Part shown: positions 48,000-59,398 of the stretch, piece by piece
How positions within the stretch are numbered: position 1 is the first letter of the stretch
How the letters are laid out: each line of letters starts with the position of its first letter
Source: Kitagawia praeruptora
Lineage: Eukaryota > Streptophyta > Magnoliopsida > Apiales > Apiaceae
DNA: 64,000 nt
NCBI GenBank assembly: GCA_037693485.1
Contig: CM075354.1
Coordinates: forward strand, 96,283,001 to 96,347,000
Direction of reading: 5' to 3'
The notes under the pieces: generated by a model
Told to the model about the DNA's origin: nothing
The model's database searches: none
Seen by the model: the letters and a program-made list of their open reading frames with translations, nothing else
Translations under genes and position numbers: made by a program

Positions 48000-48745
48000 T
48001 GTTAGGAATAATTCATGAGTTGTGATGTTAAAAATAGAATTTTACTTATACTTCTTGTATATCCTGATTTATAAAGAATTTAGCACTTTGTATAGGAAAT
48101 ATGTGTTAGACAGTTATCTATAAAGTTTAGTCAGGAATGAACAGTGCATCAAGTACTACATGTCAGGAACTGAGGTTGAATCCTGATATGTCAAGTTAAC
48201 TACTGATCAAGTACTGATGAGATGGTCAGATCCTGATGCAAGATGGAATCCTGATATCAGTCGTGTTACTGATGATGTCATTATGGATGCTACAGAAACT
48301 AGCAAGTGCTATAAAACAGGATCGTTGTTTGAAGAACAAGCAAGAAGGTATTATGAAGGAAAGAATTTTCTTTTGATGGAAACTATCAACTGGATGGCAG
48401 AACATTGTCATGTATAAATTATCTTTCTGTGATTAGTTGATAGGAAGCATTATAAATGCTCTCTCTATGTCATTGTAAAAAGAGTTCGAGTCGTGAGTTC
48501 GTGTGTGAATGTGCGTAGCTCTGTATAAGGTTTGTATTCGAAAGTTTGAAACAAACAGAGAGATTTATATTGTCAGCAGCCGCTAAAGGTATTTGTACAC
48601 CTTTGGTAGAGTTTTTATTTGATTTATTTAATACAAACAGAGTTTGATTCATTTGTTTATTCTTGTTCATATAACCAAGCAAAAATCAGACACGATTATA
48701 TAACATGTATTCAACCCCCCCTTCTACAAGTTATTCGAGTTAACA
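48000..48745 (+). repeat. 5' LTR of the copia element
   Basis: It starts TGTTAGGAATAATTC and ends CGAGTTAACA before the primer site at 48747. Directly upstream is the purine tract AATAGGGGAGAT of the preceding Ty3-type element, so the two elements are joined at a shared TGTTAGG. Confidence 0.82.
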
Positions 48746-51700
48746 ATTGGTATCAAAGCAGGTTGATTTCGAATAATCATAAAGATCTGCAATCATGTCT
48801 GGTTACAAGGATGGGAATACTAAGATTCCTATGCTCAAGAGAAACGAATATACTCTATGGGAAATAAAGATGTTGCATCATCTGGAAGCAACAGATCCTG
48901 ATTATCTTAACAAAATTAGAGATGGACCTTTTGTTCCAACAAAGATCGTTGGACAAGCAACTGTTGATGATGTGGTTGTTCAAGAACATACAGCAGAGAA
49001 GCCAAAATCTGAGTGGTCAGATAAGGACAAAGAGAATGTTCTTAAAGATGCTAAAGTGAGAAACATATTATTCAACAGTCTTGATTCTGTTCTCACTAAC
49101 TATGTTCTCTCTTGTAAAACTGCTAAGGATATATGGGACAATCTTAAGGTTCACTGTGAAGGAACTAAGCCTATCAGGAAGAATATGAGGACACTACTTA
49201 TACAACAGTATGAGTACTTTGAATCCAAGTCTGGTGAGTCACTTACTGATACCTTTGATAGGTTTACAAAACTCATCAATGAGATGGCCATGCATGGTAA
49301 ATATTATGACTTGGAGGATATGAATACAAAGTTCATGAAAGCTTTGCCTGATTTCTACAATGAGAAGATATCTGCGATTGAGGAAGCTAATGATCTGGAT
49401 GAGATATCATTAGAGGCAGTATATGGAAAACTGAGAGCTTATGAACTTGACAAGCAGCTGAAGAAGAGCAGGAGTGAAGGAAAGATGAAGACTGTTGCAC
49501 TTACTGCTCAATCTGAATTTAAGAAGCTTCCGGAAGAACAGCATGAAGAGATTGCTATAAAGAACTCAAGGAAGAAGAAAAGCAAATAGAGTTCTGAGTC
49601 AGAGACTACTGATATGGACTCTGACAACAATGATTCTGAATCTGAGATGCAGGAACTCTTTGCTATATTTGCTAAAGCTTTCAGGAAAGGAAGATTCAAC
49701 AGGAGAAGATTTAGCAAAGGACCTTTTCAAAAGAAGGAGGAGAAGAAGAGTGACAAAGGCAAAAGTACAATTGTCAAGCTTGATAAGGCCAAGATCAAGT
49801 GCTTTAATTGCAGCGAGCTTGGACACTTTGCTAGTGAGTGTAAGAAGCCTAGGAATTCAGGAAAGGGTAATGCACTTTTGGTCACACAGAAGGATTGGGC
49901 AGATTCCAGTGATTCTGAAGATGAATTGGATTATGACAACATTGCACTGATAGCAAATGTTTCAGACAAACTTGGATCTCCAAAGAAAACTTCTACATCC
50001 TCTGTTAAGGGCAAAGGAAAGAAGCATTCAATTATCTTGGACAGTTGATGCTCTGGACATATACTGGAAAGAAGTCCCTGCTTACAAAGTTTGAGAGGAA
50101 AGCTGGCCCAGTAATATCTTTTGGAGATGGCAACAAAGGAGAAACTCTGGGATATGGCTCAATTGTTTTTGGGAATGTCATCATAGAAAATGTAGCACTG
50201 GTTGAAGGCTTGAAACATACTCTTTTAAGCATAAGTCAACTGGGTGATAAAGGTTACAAATCAATCTTTGACAGAGATGGATGCAAAATCTTGAATATGC
50301 AGAATGGAGACATTGTTCTAACTGGTCAAAGACATGGTAACATATATGAAGCCAACTTAAGTGATACATCTAAAGGAATTGTTAGATGTCTCTACAACAA
50401 AGCAATAAGTGATGAAAGCTGGAATTGGCACAAGAAACTCTCACATCTCAACTTCAAGAAGCTTAATCAACTTGTTAAGCACAATTTGGTGAGAGGCCTA
50501 CCTCAGGAAAATTATGTGCAAGATGGACTTTGTGATGCATGTCAGCTTGGAAAACAGAGAAGAACCACTTTCAACAGCAAGACTGAAAATTCAATTACTG
50601 AACCATTTCACATGCTATATCTTGATCTGTTTGGTCCAGTAAACATTATGTCTATCAACAAGAAAAGATTTGCTCTAGTGATAGTGGATGATTTCACAAG
50701 GTTCACATGGGTGTTCTTTCTACACAAGAAGGATGAAGCTCCTCAGGAAATCATTGACCTTGTCAAGAATATTCAGAATAGCTCTGAGTACAAAGTCAAA
50801 GTACTTAGGAATGACAATGGTACAGAATTCAAGAATTCTACAATGGAGGATTATTGTGTAGACAATGGAATCACTCAACAATTTTCTGTACCTGGTACAC
50901 CTCAGCAAAATGGTGTAGTGGAAAGAAAGAACAGGACTCTCATAGAGGCAACAAGAACCATGCTTGCAGATGCAAAACTTCCAACCTATTTTTGGGCAGA
51001 AGCTATTAACACTGCATGTTTCACTCAAAACTGTACCTTGGTAAATAGTCATGGAAAAACTCCCTATGAGATGATCAAAGGAAAGAAACCATGTGTGAAA
51101 TACTTTCACATCTTTGGATGCAAATGCTATGTCCTAAAAGTTCATCCAGAACAACTTGGAAAATTTGAAGCCAAATCGGATGAAGCAATCTTTCTAGGAT
51201 ATTCAGCATCTAAGGCCTTCAAAGTTTATAATCTCAGAACTCACATTGTTATGGAATCAATTCATGTTGCATTTGATGATAAGAAATTTGGAATTCTGCA
51301 AACTGATGAGAGTCATGACAAATTGGAATTTGAAAATCTGAAGAATTCTGAGATACTCTCCAGTGATGATGAAGGTTCTCCAGAAGGAATTTCTATTGCT
51401 TCTCAAAGGAATTCTACTGTTGATGGGGAGCAAATGAATCAAGAAGAACACAGTTATCATCAGGAGCAGACTAGCCTTTCAGAGTCTACTCCATCAGGAA
51501 CTGATCTTTCAGAGTCTACTGAGGAAAGATCAGTAACTAGCAGCAATATGGAATCTACTGATTCTATTGATCAAAGGGGAGTTATTGAAGGCAGAGAGAA
51601 CTTCTTCTACAAGAGATACCACTAACTTAGGGGGAGAATCTAGCAGAGTCAATCTACCACCTATTAGAAAATGGACAAAGGATCATACTGAAGATTTATT

Positions 51701-52300
51701 ATTGGTGATCCAAATAGTGGTGTTCGAACTACAAGATCAATTCAAAATGAATGCTTGTATAGTTACTTTCTCTCAAAGAATGAACCTAAGAAGGTTGAAG
51801 AAGCCTTACAGGATCCTGATTGGGTAATTGTAATGCAGGATGAGTTAAATGAGTTTGAGAGAAACAAACTCTGGAAACTGGTACCAAGACCTAAAGATAG
51901 ATCTATTGTTGGTGCAAGATGGGTTTTCAGAAACAAGCTTGATGAATCTGGTATGATTGTAAGAAACAAATCAAGACTGGTGGCCAAGGGTGATTCTCAG
52001 GAAGAAGGCATTGATTATGATGAGACCTTTGCACCTGTAGCAAGATTGGAAGCAATCAGAATGTTTCTTGCATTTGCAGCTCATTCAAAATTCAAGGTAT
52101 ACCAGATGGATGTAAAGAGTGCTTTTTTAAATGGCAAACTTGATGAAGAAGTGTATGTGGAACAGCCACCTGGATTTGTTGATCCAAAGTTTCCAAATCA
52201 TGTCTACAAACTTGACAAGGCACTCTATGGACTAAAGCAGGCACCAAGAGCATGGTATGAGACTTTGTCACTCTATCTGAGAAAAGAATTGTCTTTCTTC
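48000..52300 (+). mobile_element. Ty1/copia retrotransposon, truncated in RT
   Basis: The 5' LTR (48000-48745) is followed by TTGGTATCAAAGC, the initiator-Met-type primer site, then gag, protease, integrase and the first part of RT. The recognisable sequence ends near 52290; the YVDD motif, RNase H and 3' LTR are missing. CACTA-C begins 80 bp further on. Confidence 0.9.
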
Positions 52301-52351
52301 TTTGATGAAATTCCAAAGTGTTGTACTAGTTTATTTATTTCCTTTCAATAA
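48795..52351 (+). pseudogene. copia gag-pol, multiple lesions
   Basis: gag starts at 48795. A CCHC knuckle (CFNCSELGHFASEC) lies near 49800. The protease motif near 50040 is hit by a TGA at 50046-50048 and a one-base deletion just after. Integrase follows with its HHCC finger (HLNFKKLNQL, CDACQLGK), LDLFGPV, RNDNGTEF and QQNGVVERKNRT. RT begins after NLPPIRKW and reads [39 protein letters not shown] and [14 protein letters not shown], then loses homology. Other breaks: TAG at 49587-49589 in gag and frameshifts near 51600 and 51700. No function is expected. Confidence 0.92.
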
Positions 52352-52396
52352 ATTACTAGGGCTAATTCTCGAACTCACTACAGCAAAACTGGCCAT

Positions 52397-52770
52397 TAGT
52401 AACGGATATATCCGTTACTAATGACATTAGTAACGGATATATCCATTACTAATCGTCCGTCACAATTGTTTGTTTTTTTTTTTGTAACAGATATATCCGT
52501 TACTAATTAGTAACGGATATATCCGTTACAAATAGATTAGTAACGGATATATCCGTTACTAATTAGTAACGGATATCTGGAATTAGTAACGGATATATCC
52601 GTTACTAATTAGTAACGGATATATCCGTTACTAATGTCATTAGTAACGGATATATCCGTTACTAATCGTCCGTCACAATTGCTTTTTTTAAAAATTAGTA
52701 ACGGATATATCCGTCACTAATTAGTAACGAATTTTCAGTATATTAGTAACGGATATATCCGTTACTAATT
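52397..52770. repeat. Left subterminal palindrome array of CACTA-C
   Basis: About ten units around AACGGATATATCCGTT, mostly perfect palindromes of 26 bp when the flanking TTAGT/ACTAA is included. A matching array of similar size lies at 56780-57110. These are the likely transposase-binding repeats. Confidence 0.92.
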
Positions 52771-53038
52771 ATTAAAAAATGTGAAAAAAAAAATTAAAAA
52801 TTGTTTTTGCCATCTGCTGAAAATATATTAAAAAAAGCCAATCCAAATTTGAATTACGAAATTAAAATACCAATCCAATTGTCACAAATCAAATACGGAA
52901 ATACAATAAAAATATACAAATCCATGTCCTATCTCTACAGAGACTACTGGAGTGTCACAGTACGTACTCCAAGAGCACATCTTCCTCAGTATATCCAGAA
53001 AAGTATGACTGCTGTTCTTGTAGAATGAACCAACAACT

Positions 53039-54648
53039 CTAGTCGCTATTTTCTCCAGAGGAAGTGTCACCAACATTCAGTCTTAGTTCTTTCTGTAAGC
53101 TGCCTATCCATCCATTAACAAAATGTAAGCTGAAGTACATTTATAGATTCATGATACATAGCTATAGTCTAGAAAAGATTACGAATGCATGATATGCTCC
53201 CATGAAAAAGTTGTTGATTTTTACAATTTATGTAATTGTGCCAAAAAAATGAAATGTACACAAGTATCCTTCCAAAAATTAACATAGGTAAACTTGAGTA
53301 TCTATAATTCAATGAATGGAGTGTAAGCCACAAGATAATGCATGTCATAGCATAGGTAAACTTGAGTAACACTGAGACCAACCTTTGTCATTTGTGAAAA
53401 CATGTTTGAGTAGAGCTTTGCATCTCTCTTATTGCTCTCAGCTTGAAGTTGTTTCAGTTTATGCTGAGCCGCCTTCACCTCTCTAGAAAAAGATGGTAAT
53501 GTCTCTTTATATAATATACATAATAAAACTACAAATACGGTAACCTACAAAAGAGCATAGCACCAGGACTCCAGGAGTGACCTTAACTTCTCAATAAGTT
53601 TTATACCTTTCATATTCACAAACATACGTACCTATTCCCTGGATCAGCCTCCAAAGCCTTCTTGATGTCTGCTTCAGCCAAGTGATAATCAGCAGTTTCA
53701 ATATAAGCTTGTGATCGCCTATACAAAGCTTTCACATTGTAGAACTCAATATCAAGGACCTGCAATTATCACAAATGAATATAAAATAAAGGTTAAACTA
53801 CATTGTTCAATGCCACTACACTTAAAATTGCAGCAAGAATATCCTCCTCAATGTTTTGTAGCGACACTCTTATTTCCATATATAGACATAAAGGAATTCA
53901 TTAACATTGACAACATTAATCATAATTTGCACCAAGGGACTGATTGGAAAACTTCAGAAGATTCAAGAGTTAGATAGAAGTTTCGGGAAGCCCGGGGGAA
54001 AAGGCCAAAATTGGGAATGACGCCGGTCGCCAGATGGCTGGTCAGCAATTTGTTTAGGTCAAAGGTGGATAGCACATCTTTCACTACCATTGTTTAAAGG
54101 TCTTATTTAGTTTCTCTCAATCGATACAAAGGATGATGATGGATAATCCACCGTAAACTAGACTAGTCGACATTCTAGCAATAATAGCATGACTTCATGA
54201 GTCATCCATGTACTACGTAAACGAATTCATGTTCATGTAATAGGTACAACTAAAGATATGTCAACACACACACACACATTTTATATACCTTAGAACACAG
54301 CTCGATAGCTGCCTGGAAATGGTTCAGTCGAAGGCAACAAGCTGCATTGTTCAACCAACATGACACTCTTAAAGATTTGACAAGCTTTTGATTGTCATCT
54401 TCATAGCATTCATCTTCACCAATATACGTTGCAGCCTGGAAAGTGTTAGATTATCTACAATCTCAAGTTCATCTAGAAAGAACCACATGAAACTTAAGTA
54501 GTGTAAAAGAAGCAGTAAAAGGAACCTTGTCATATTTTTTCAATGCTCTATGATATTTTCCATTTTTAAACAGTACATTCCCTTCATCTTTCTTCCTTTC
54601 AGCTGCCTGAACTCGTTCACTGCCAATCATCTCCGATGGTTCTTTCTC
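53039..54648 (-). pseudogene. Captured FKBP62/65-type immunophilin exons: TPR region and C-terminus
   Basis: Five exons: 54526-54648 ([20 protein letters not shown]), 54289-54435 (SWLNN-like [16 protein letters not shown]), 53632-53759 ([31 protein letters not shown]), 53383-53482 ([15 protein letters not shown]) and 53039-53092 (ending SSGENSD and TAG). Order and motifs match the three-TPR region and tail of plant FKBP62/ROF1, an HSP90-binding prolyl isomerase. All introns have GT-AG borders, exon phases agree, and I see no stop, so this portion reads through to a natural end. The FKBP catalytic domains are absent. It lies within CACTA-C, downstream of the pyruvate decarboxylase exons. Confidence 0.87.
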
Positions 54649-56115
54649 CTTTTTTCCAGAAAACCAAAAGAAAAAAAAATAGGGAAAAATAAATACAAAG
54701 TAAAAAATATGTAGCTTACAAACAATTGTAGCACATTCAAAGGCAAATTTAAAGTTTTACTTGACAAGTACACAAACAAGAGGAAATTCCAAATAATAAA
54801 TTTAATCCCTCAGTATATGTGATGGACTAAATTTACCCATAACTTAGGTTACAAAAAGGTAGTAACTACTTTCCAGGAACTTACTAACTTGATTCTCGTC
54901 ATTTATTAATGTATTTGTCTGTGGATAATAAAATTACTTGCACCTTTTTGGCAAAAACAGGAAATTACAAAATGAAAAAATAATAACAAGCCCACAGAAA
55001 AATACAAAACACAATACTACTAGTTTTTTTTAAAGAAGACTACAATTTAAAAACATCATCTCTGACCGAACTGATTGTCACTTTCATATCGTTGACCTGA
55101 ACATAGGGAATTATTTTAGCTCATCGACCAGTACATTCTGCCAACTCACTCCCACATGATTCATAGGATGAATTATCTAAACTGAACAAGTTGCTAATGC
55201 TAACAAATCATGGCAGTTCAAGATTTTCATGCACAATTTAAGTATCTGCAAGAACCTAAGGTCTGGAACAAGACATAATTACCTGGAAGCTGCCATCACC
55301 GATGCAAGAGATTACTCTCTTATTCTTGTCAGCCTGTGCATACCCGAGAGTTGCACCGACAGACCAACCAATGGATCCATATTGCATTTGGAATTCATAC
55401 CTGCATTATCATCCCTGCGGTTAAACAAATGTAAACAAAATGTAGGAGATCAAATAGATTGTGAGAGTGATGCTCACCCGCATCCTTTTGGCAATTTTAG
55501 CTTCTGGCAATTGAACCAAGAATCCCCTGTCTCAGCAATGACAGCAGTGTCACCAGACAACATGTTCTGTATATGCTGGAACAGAACATTAACCCTTAGA
55601 GGCTCCTTGGGTGCACTTTTAAGAGGGAGTCCTTCTGGAACATAAATCCTGTAGTAGTTCTCATAGGCAGTATTGTTGTGCTTGATCCTCTTCGCAAGTG
55701 CTTGAAGGAAATCCTTCATCAGAACACATCCAAATGTAGGACCATTTGCAATGACTACACGATCAGGCTGCAAAATGATTGCCTTCTCCTTCTTGAGAAG
55801 CCAAGAGTAGCCAACAGAGCTGTAGTCATTAAAGATCGGTCCAGCAAACAAGTAGGCATCAGCTGATTCCACAATCTCCGCACAGAAAGAAGTACTCACT
55901 GCACCCCAATAGGTCCCAATGAAATGTGGATGCTGTTCAGGCACCATTCCTTTGGCCGATGGCATTACAGAAATAGGATAGCCAGAAGCATCAGCTAATT
56001 CAACAAAAGCATCCAAAGCCTTGGCCACACGCATTTTCGGACCACCAATCATAACAGGCTTAACAGCCTTGTTCAAGAACTCGGCTGTGGCCTCTACAGC
56101 AGCTTCCAATCCCAT
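53039..56115 (-). CDS. Predicted chimeric PDC-TPR gene in CACTA-C (inference)
   Basis: Starting at the ATG 56113-56115, the two PDC exons (252 codons) end in phase 0 at a GTAATT donor (55282). The first FKBP exon begins in phase 0 after an AG acceptor (54649-54650). Joining these across the 634-bp gap and using the remaining FKBP introns gives one frame of 435 residues to the TAG at 53039-53041, with no internal stop that I could find. The product would have a PDC middle-domain piece followed by three TPRs. Frame compatibility by chance is about one in three. Expression and the actual splice are unproven. Confidence 0.4.
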
Positions 56116-56128
56116 CTTGTTACTCAAT
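55283..56128 (-). pseudogene. PDC: Captured pyruvate decarboxylase exons
   Basis: Two exons: 55478-56128 and 55283-55400. The first encodes the central domain and start of the C-terminal domain ([41 protein letters not shown]), the second [20 protein letters not shown] and GDGSFQ, including the GDGS part of the thiamine diphosphate/Mg site. Borders are GT-AG, phase fits, and no stop interrupts. PDC converts pyruvate to acetaldehyde in the cytosol under low oxygen. The N-terminal domain with the catalytic Glu and the rest of the C-terminal domain are missing, so decarboxylase activity is not expected. An in-frame ATG stands at 56113-56115, five codons into the exon. Confidence 0.93.
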
Positions 56129-56770
56129 CTACACAACCCAAAAAACAGAATCTTAATAAATCACACATAGACCAATAACAAAATACTAGTAATAAAAAAT
56201 TAAATTAAACTCGAAACAACTCAAATGTATTGTGTTTTTAAAGAACAGAGATCTAGGGTTTGAGAGAACTTGAAGCCAAATCAAAGGGCTTTTGAGATAT
56301 TATATCAAGAACATCATATAAGGCCTGAATATGGCAAGAATCAATCGAATCTTCATTGAATTGAAGTTCAATTAACTCAACCAAAATCTAGGGTTTTGAG
56401 TATGAACACACAGGTGATGAGATATAGAATCTGAACAATAGAAGAGATGTAGAATGATGAAAGGAACACGAAAATGGTGTCCATTTTTAAAGACAAGGTC
56501 GGAGGTGATCGGAAAAAGAAAATCGCCAAGTAGGGTTTCAGAGAGGAAAAGAGGCGTCGGTGTCCCTATGATATGTGTGTAATGTTTGTGTGTTAATGAT
56601 TTTAAGTTTTTAGTTTTTATGTTTTTGTGCTGGGGGGATTTTGGTTAAGGGGGGAGTTTTAATATTTTTGAGATAGAAAATTTTGATCGAGGGGGAGTTT
56701 TCATGTTTTTGATAGAAAATTTTGGTTAAAAGGGGGAAAAATGGGCGGGGTTAAATTTTCGTTATAAGGG
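56129..56770 (-). other. Leader-like sequence upstream of the PDC exons in CACTA-C
   Basis: On the minus strand this stretch ends in TTGTGTAG, the acceptor before the PDC exon. It contains AAACCCTA boxes (near 56257, 56390 and 56540), pyrimidine-rich runs and a short ATG frame from about 56487 (MDTIFVFLSSF), all reminiscent of a plant promoter/5' leader with first intron. It could drive the chimeric gene. Origin unknown. Confidence 0.35.
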
Positions 56771-57148
56771 GAACAGATTTGGTAACGGATATCTGACTCA
56801 TTAGTAACGGATATATCCGTTACTATTTAGCAACGGATATATCCGTTACCAAATGTATTAGTAACGGATATATCCGTTACTAATTAGTAACGGATAATTT
56901 AATTAGTAACGGATATATCCGTTACTAATTAGTAACGGATTTGGACATTAGTAACGGATATATCCGTTACTAATTAGTAACGGATATCTGACTCATTAGT
57001 AACGGATACATCCGTTACTAATTAGTAACGGATATATCTGTTACTAATGCCATTAGTAACGGATATATCCGTTACTAATTAGTAACGGATATATCTGTTA
57101 CTAATAGGTTTTTTTTATTTGTTACTAATTTGCCAGTTTGGTGTAGTG

Positions 57149-57700
57149 ACTGGACATAGTTTAATTTATAATAGAGTAATTAATATTGGTCACATCATTC
57201 AGAATCAAAGAGTATTAAGCTTGGTGCAAAAGGTGAAGGTAGGAAAACAGTTAATTATCATAGATTTATGCAACTGTTTTTTAATGATTTTATTCCTAAT
57301 GTTGAAGTTAGATTTGATAGGCAACTCTTTGTTCCTTATTATGTACATTAAAAGAGAATTTTCTCTGATATCACTAAGAAGGACAGTGAAAATAATCCAG
57401 AAAAGATACCAAATATGCATAATCCTCAATTGGTGGAGAACCCCCTTTGTCTACCCAAGTAACCCAAAATATTAAAGTCTCTAACACAACTCTAGTACCA
57501 ATACTTGATCCTCAGTCTATTCTTTCAAAAAAACCAACCTCTAGTGTTTCTCAAAAGATACCAGTTGTAAAGAAAAGGAGATATGTAGCTTTAATAGTAC
57601 TTCTAGTAGTGAAGATGATGCTAATAATTATCTAGCCAAGAGAGAGAAGATTTGAAGGGTGCAATTCAACTCTCAAAGCTAGGTGAAAGAGGTGAAGGTC
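57149..57700 (+). pseudogene. Degenerate coding remnant of unknown retroelement type
   Basis: After CACTA-C the plus strand reads, in broken frames, FMQLFFNDFIPNVEVRFDRQ and LFVPYYV, then ENNPEKIPNMHNPQLVENP. The codon-like structure with stops suggests the remains of a transposon-encoded protein, but I cannot place it in a family. Confidence 0.3.
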
Positions 57701-58940
57701 CAAGCCATAGCGAGGCTGCAATCTCACAAAAGGCTGTAGTCTTTCAAAAGGAAAAATAGTTTAGGTACGGTCTCCCAAAAGACTTTGTCTATTGAAAAAC
57801 TATCTCCACCAAAGATCACTACTGAGCCTACACCTCTTAGAATCTTCTCAGATAAATCCATTGCCCATTATACCAAGAGAATAAAAATAAAAGTTTAATT
57901 ATCACCTTCATACACAGTGTCTAGCTCAAAATAGAAAGATATGTCTTAGTGACTCAAGACCTATAAAGATAAGGGTCTAGAATTGGACTCAGGGTCTAGA
58001 TTTAGACTCTGAATGGGAATCAAACATGCCTTACATATATGTGATGAATTTCTGGTTGAAAAACATCCAAAACTTTTATATCCTGATGAGTTTGGCCTAC
58101 TATATGTAAGACTTATCTTCTTAAGAGCCCTTTTATATATGTGTCACTTAGAATGCAATTGAAAAAAAAATTGTACTTCATATAGTTGTTGTACTTGAAT
58201 CACTTCACACATATCACTTTTGTAAAGACAATAAGGTTGAGGATGCTCGAGCACAAGGTGAACACCAGAAGGGAGCATGAAGTGAATTGCAATTAACGAT
58301 ACTAATGTACCTGTGGTGGATAGTAGGTTAGATTAGTTCACACTCACTACAATACAGGAACCATCTAGTTAGAGTCCTGAGGACTGAAAGTGCAAAGTGA
58401 GAAATTCATTTCATATGGTTGTAAAGTAGTATTTTTGAAAAAAATTCAAAAAATCACAATTTTGTAAAATTAAATGTAAAAAATTCACTTTTACAAAAAT
58501 TAAAAATAAAAATTCATATTTTTGAAAAATGTCAAATTTTAATAATATATATTACTTAAATTTAAATTATTGAACATTAATGTTCACATTAAGTATTCTA
58601 CTTAAATTCGAATTAGTTACTTAATTTTGCGTCTACAAATTAATAATAATTTCAAATTTTTTACACACCAGTCTTGATTCCAATTTTTTTACACAACAGT
58701 CTCCCACATGTATAACTCTTTGATAATTTTGGTGCAGAAATTAAATTTGATAAAACCATGATTTCTACAACGTGAAATTACATACAAAGAATTAGAAAGA
58801 TTAGGTATATATTGGATTAGTTCAAGATCCTTACAATCTTTTCACTATATTTGATACTTTTAATAATTTTTATTATATCAAATATTAATAGACTAATGAT
58901 ATAATAATTTAATATAAACAATGTTTCATGAAATACTTGA
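57700..58940. other. AT-rich intergenic DNA, no gene seen
   Basis: No supported exon or element boundary. Poly-A-rich stretches at 58430-58540 are low-complexity. Confidence 0.5.
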
Positions 58941-58949
58941 TAGCATAAT

Positions 58950-59180
58950 TTCTCGATTTTGCACAATAACCATTATGGTTTTTTTGTCACCATTTTAACC
59001 ATCTACCTTTCTAAAATTATGAAAAATTTTACAAAATCGATAAAATTCAATGGGTTATTTTGGTTATTTTTTGTCATCATTTTGGTTATTTTGGCAAATT
59101 TTGCATAATTTTAGAAAGGTAGATGGTTAAAATGGTGACAAAAAAAAAACCATAATGATTATTATGCAAAATCAAGAAAA
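58950..59180. mobile_element. Foldback MITE
   Basis: Arms of about 85 bp pair as inverted repeats: the left arm contains GTCACCATTTTAACCATCTA (about 58984) and the right arm its complement (about 59120), both continuing through CCTTTCTAAAATTATG. A short loop of about 60 bp separates them. No clear target duplication was identified. Confidence 0.72.
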
Positions 59181-59398
59181 GTTTGAATGAGCTCATAATT
59201 TCAAATTAATTTACAAATGAAATATCCATAAATGCATTATAATTTATTAACGACATCTATGAACTCATAGGAAATCCATATCTAGCTAGCACACAATTGT
59301 TGGCCAAGATTTTGAAGGAAAAAAATATGAAATTTCGAATACTCTCGAACTTTAAGGACAACAGGATTATGATGAAAAAATTCATCTGGAATAAGAAA

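Larger units (their letters stand above)
52376..57148. mobile_element. CACTA-C: complete Pack-type CACTA element, 4773 bp
   Basis: The left end CACTACAGCAAAACTGGCC and the complement of the right end, CACTACACCAAACTGGC, pair as terminal repeats. ACT flanks both sides (52373-52375, 57149-57151). Both subterminal zones (52397-52770 and 56780-57110) are arrays of a palindromic unit with core AACGGATATATCCGTT flanked by TTAGT/ACTAA. No transposase is present. The interior carries exons of pyruvate decarboxylase and of an FKBP62-type protein, both on the minus strand. Confidence 0.94.

Noticed and set aside
51625..51640. Purine tract TTAGGGGGAGAA inside the copia coding region, considered as the 3' polypurine tract
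   Set aside because: Coding similarity (NLPPIRKW then RT) continues directly after it and no LTR follows.
52397..57110. Regularly repeated units that might suggest a CRISPR array
   Set aside because: Units are palindromes with very short variable gaps, at both ends of a eukaryotic CACTA element; no spacers.
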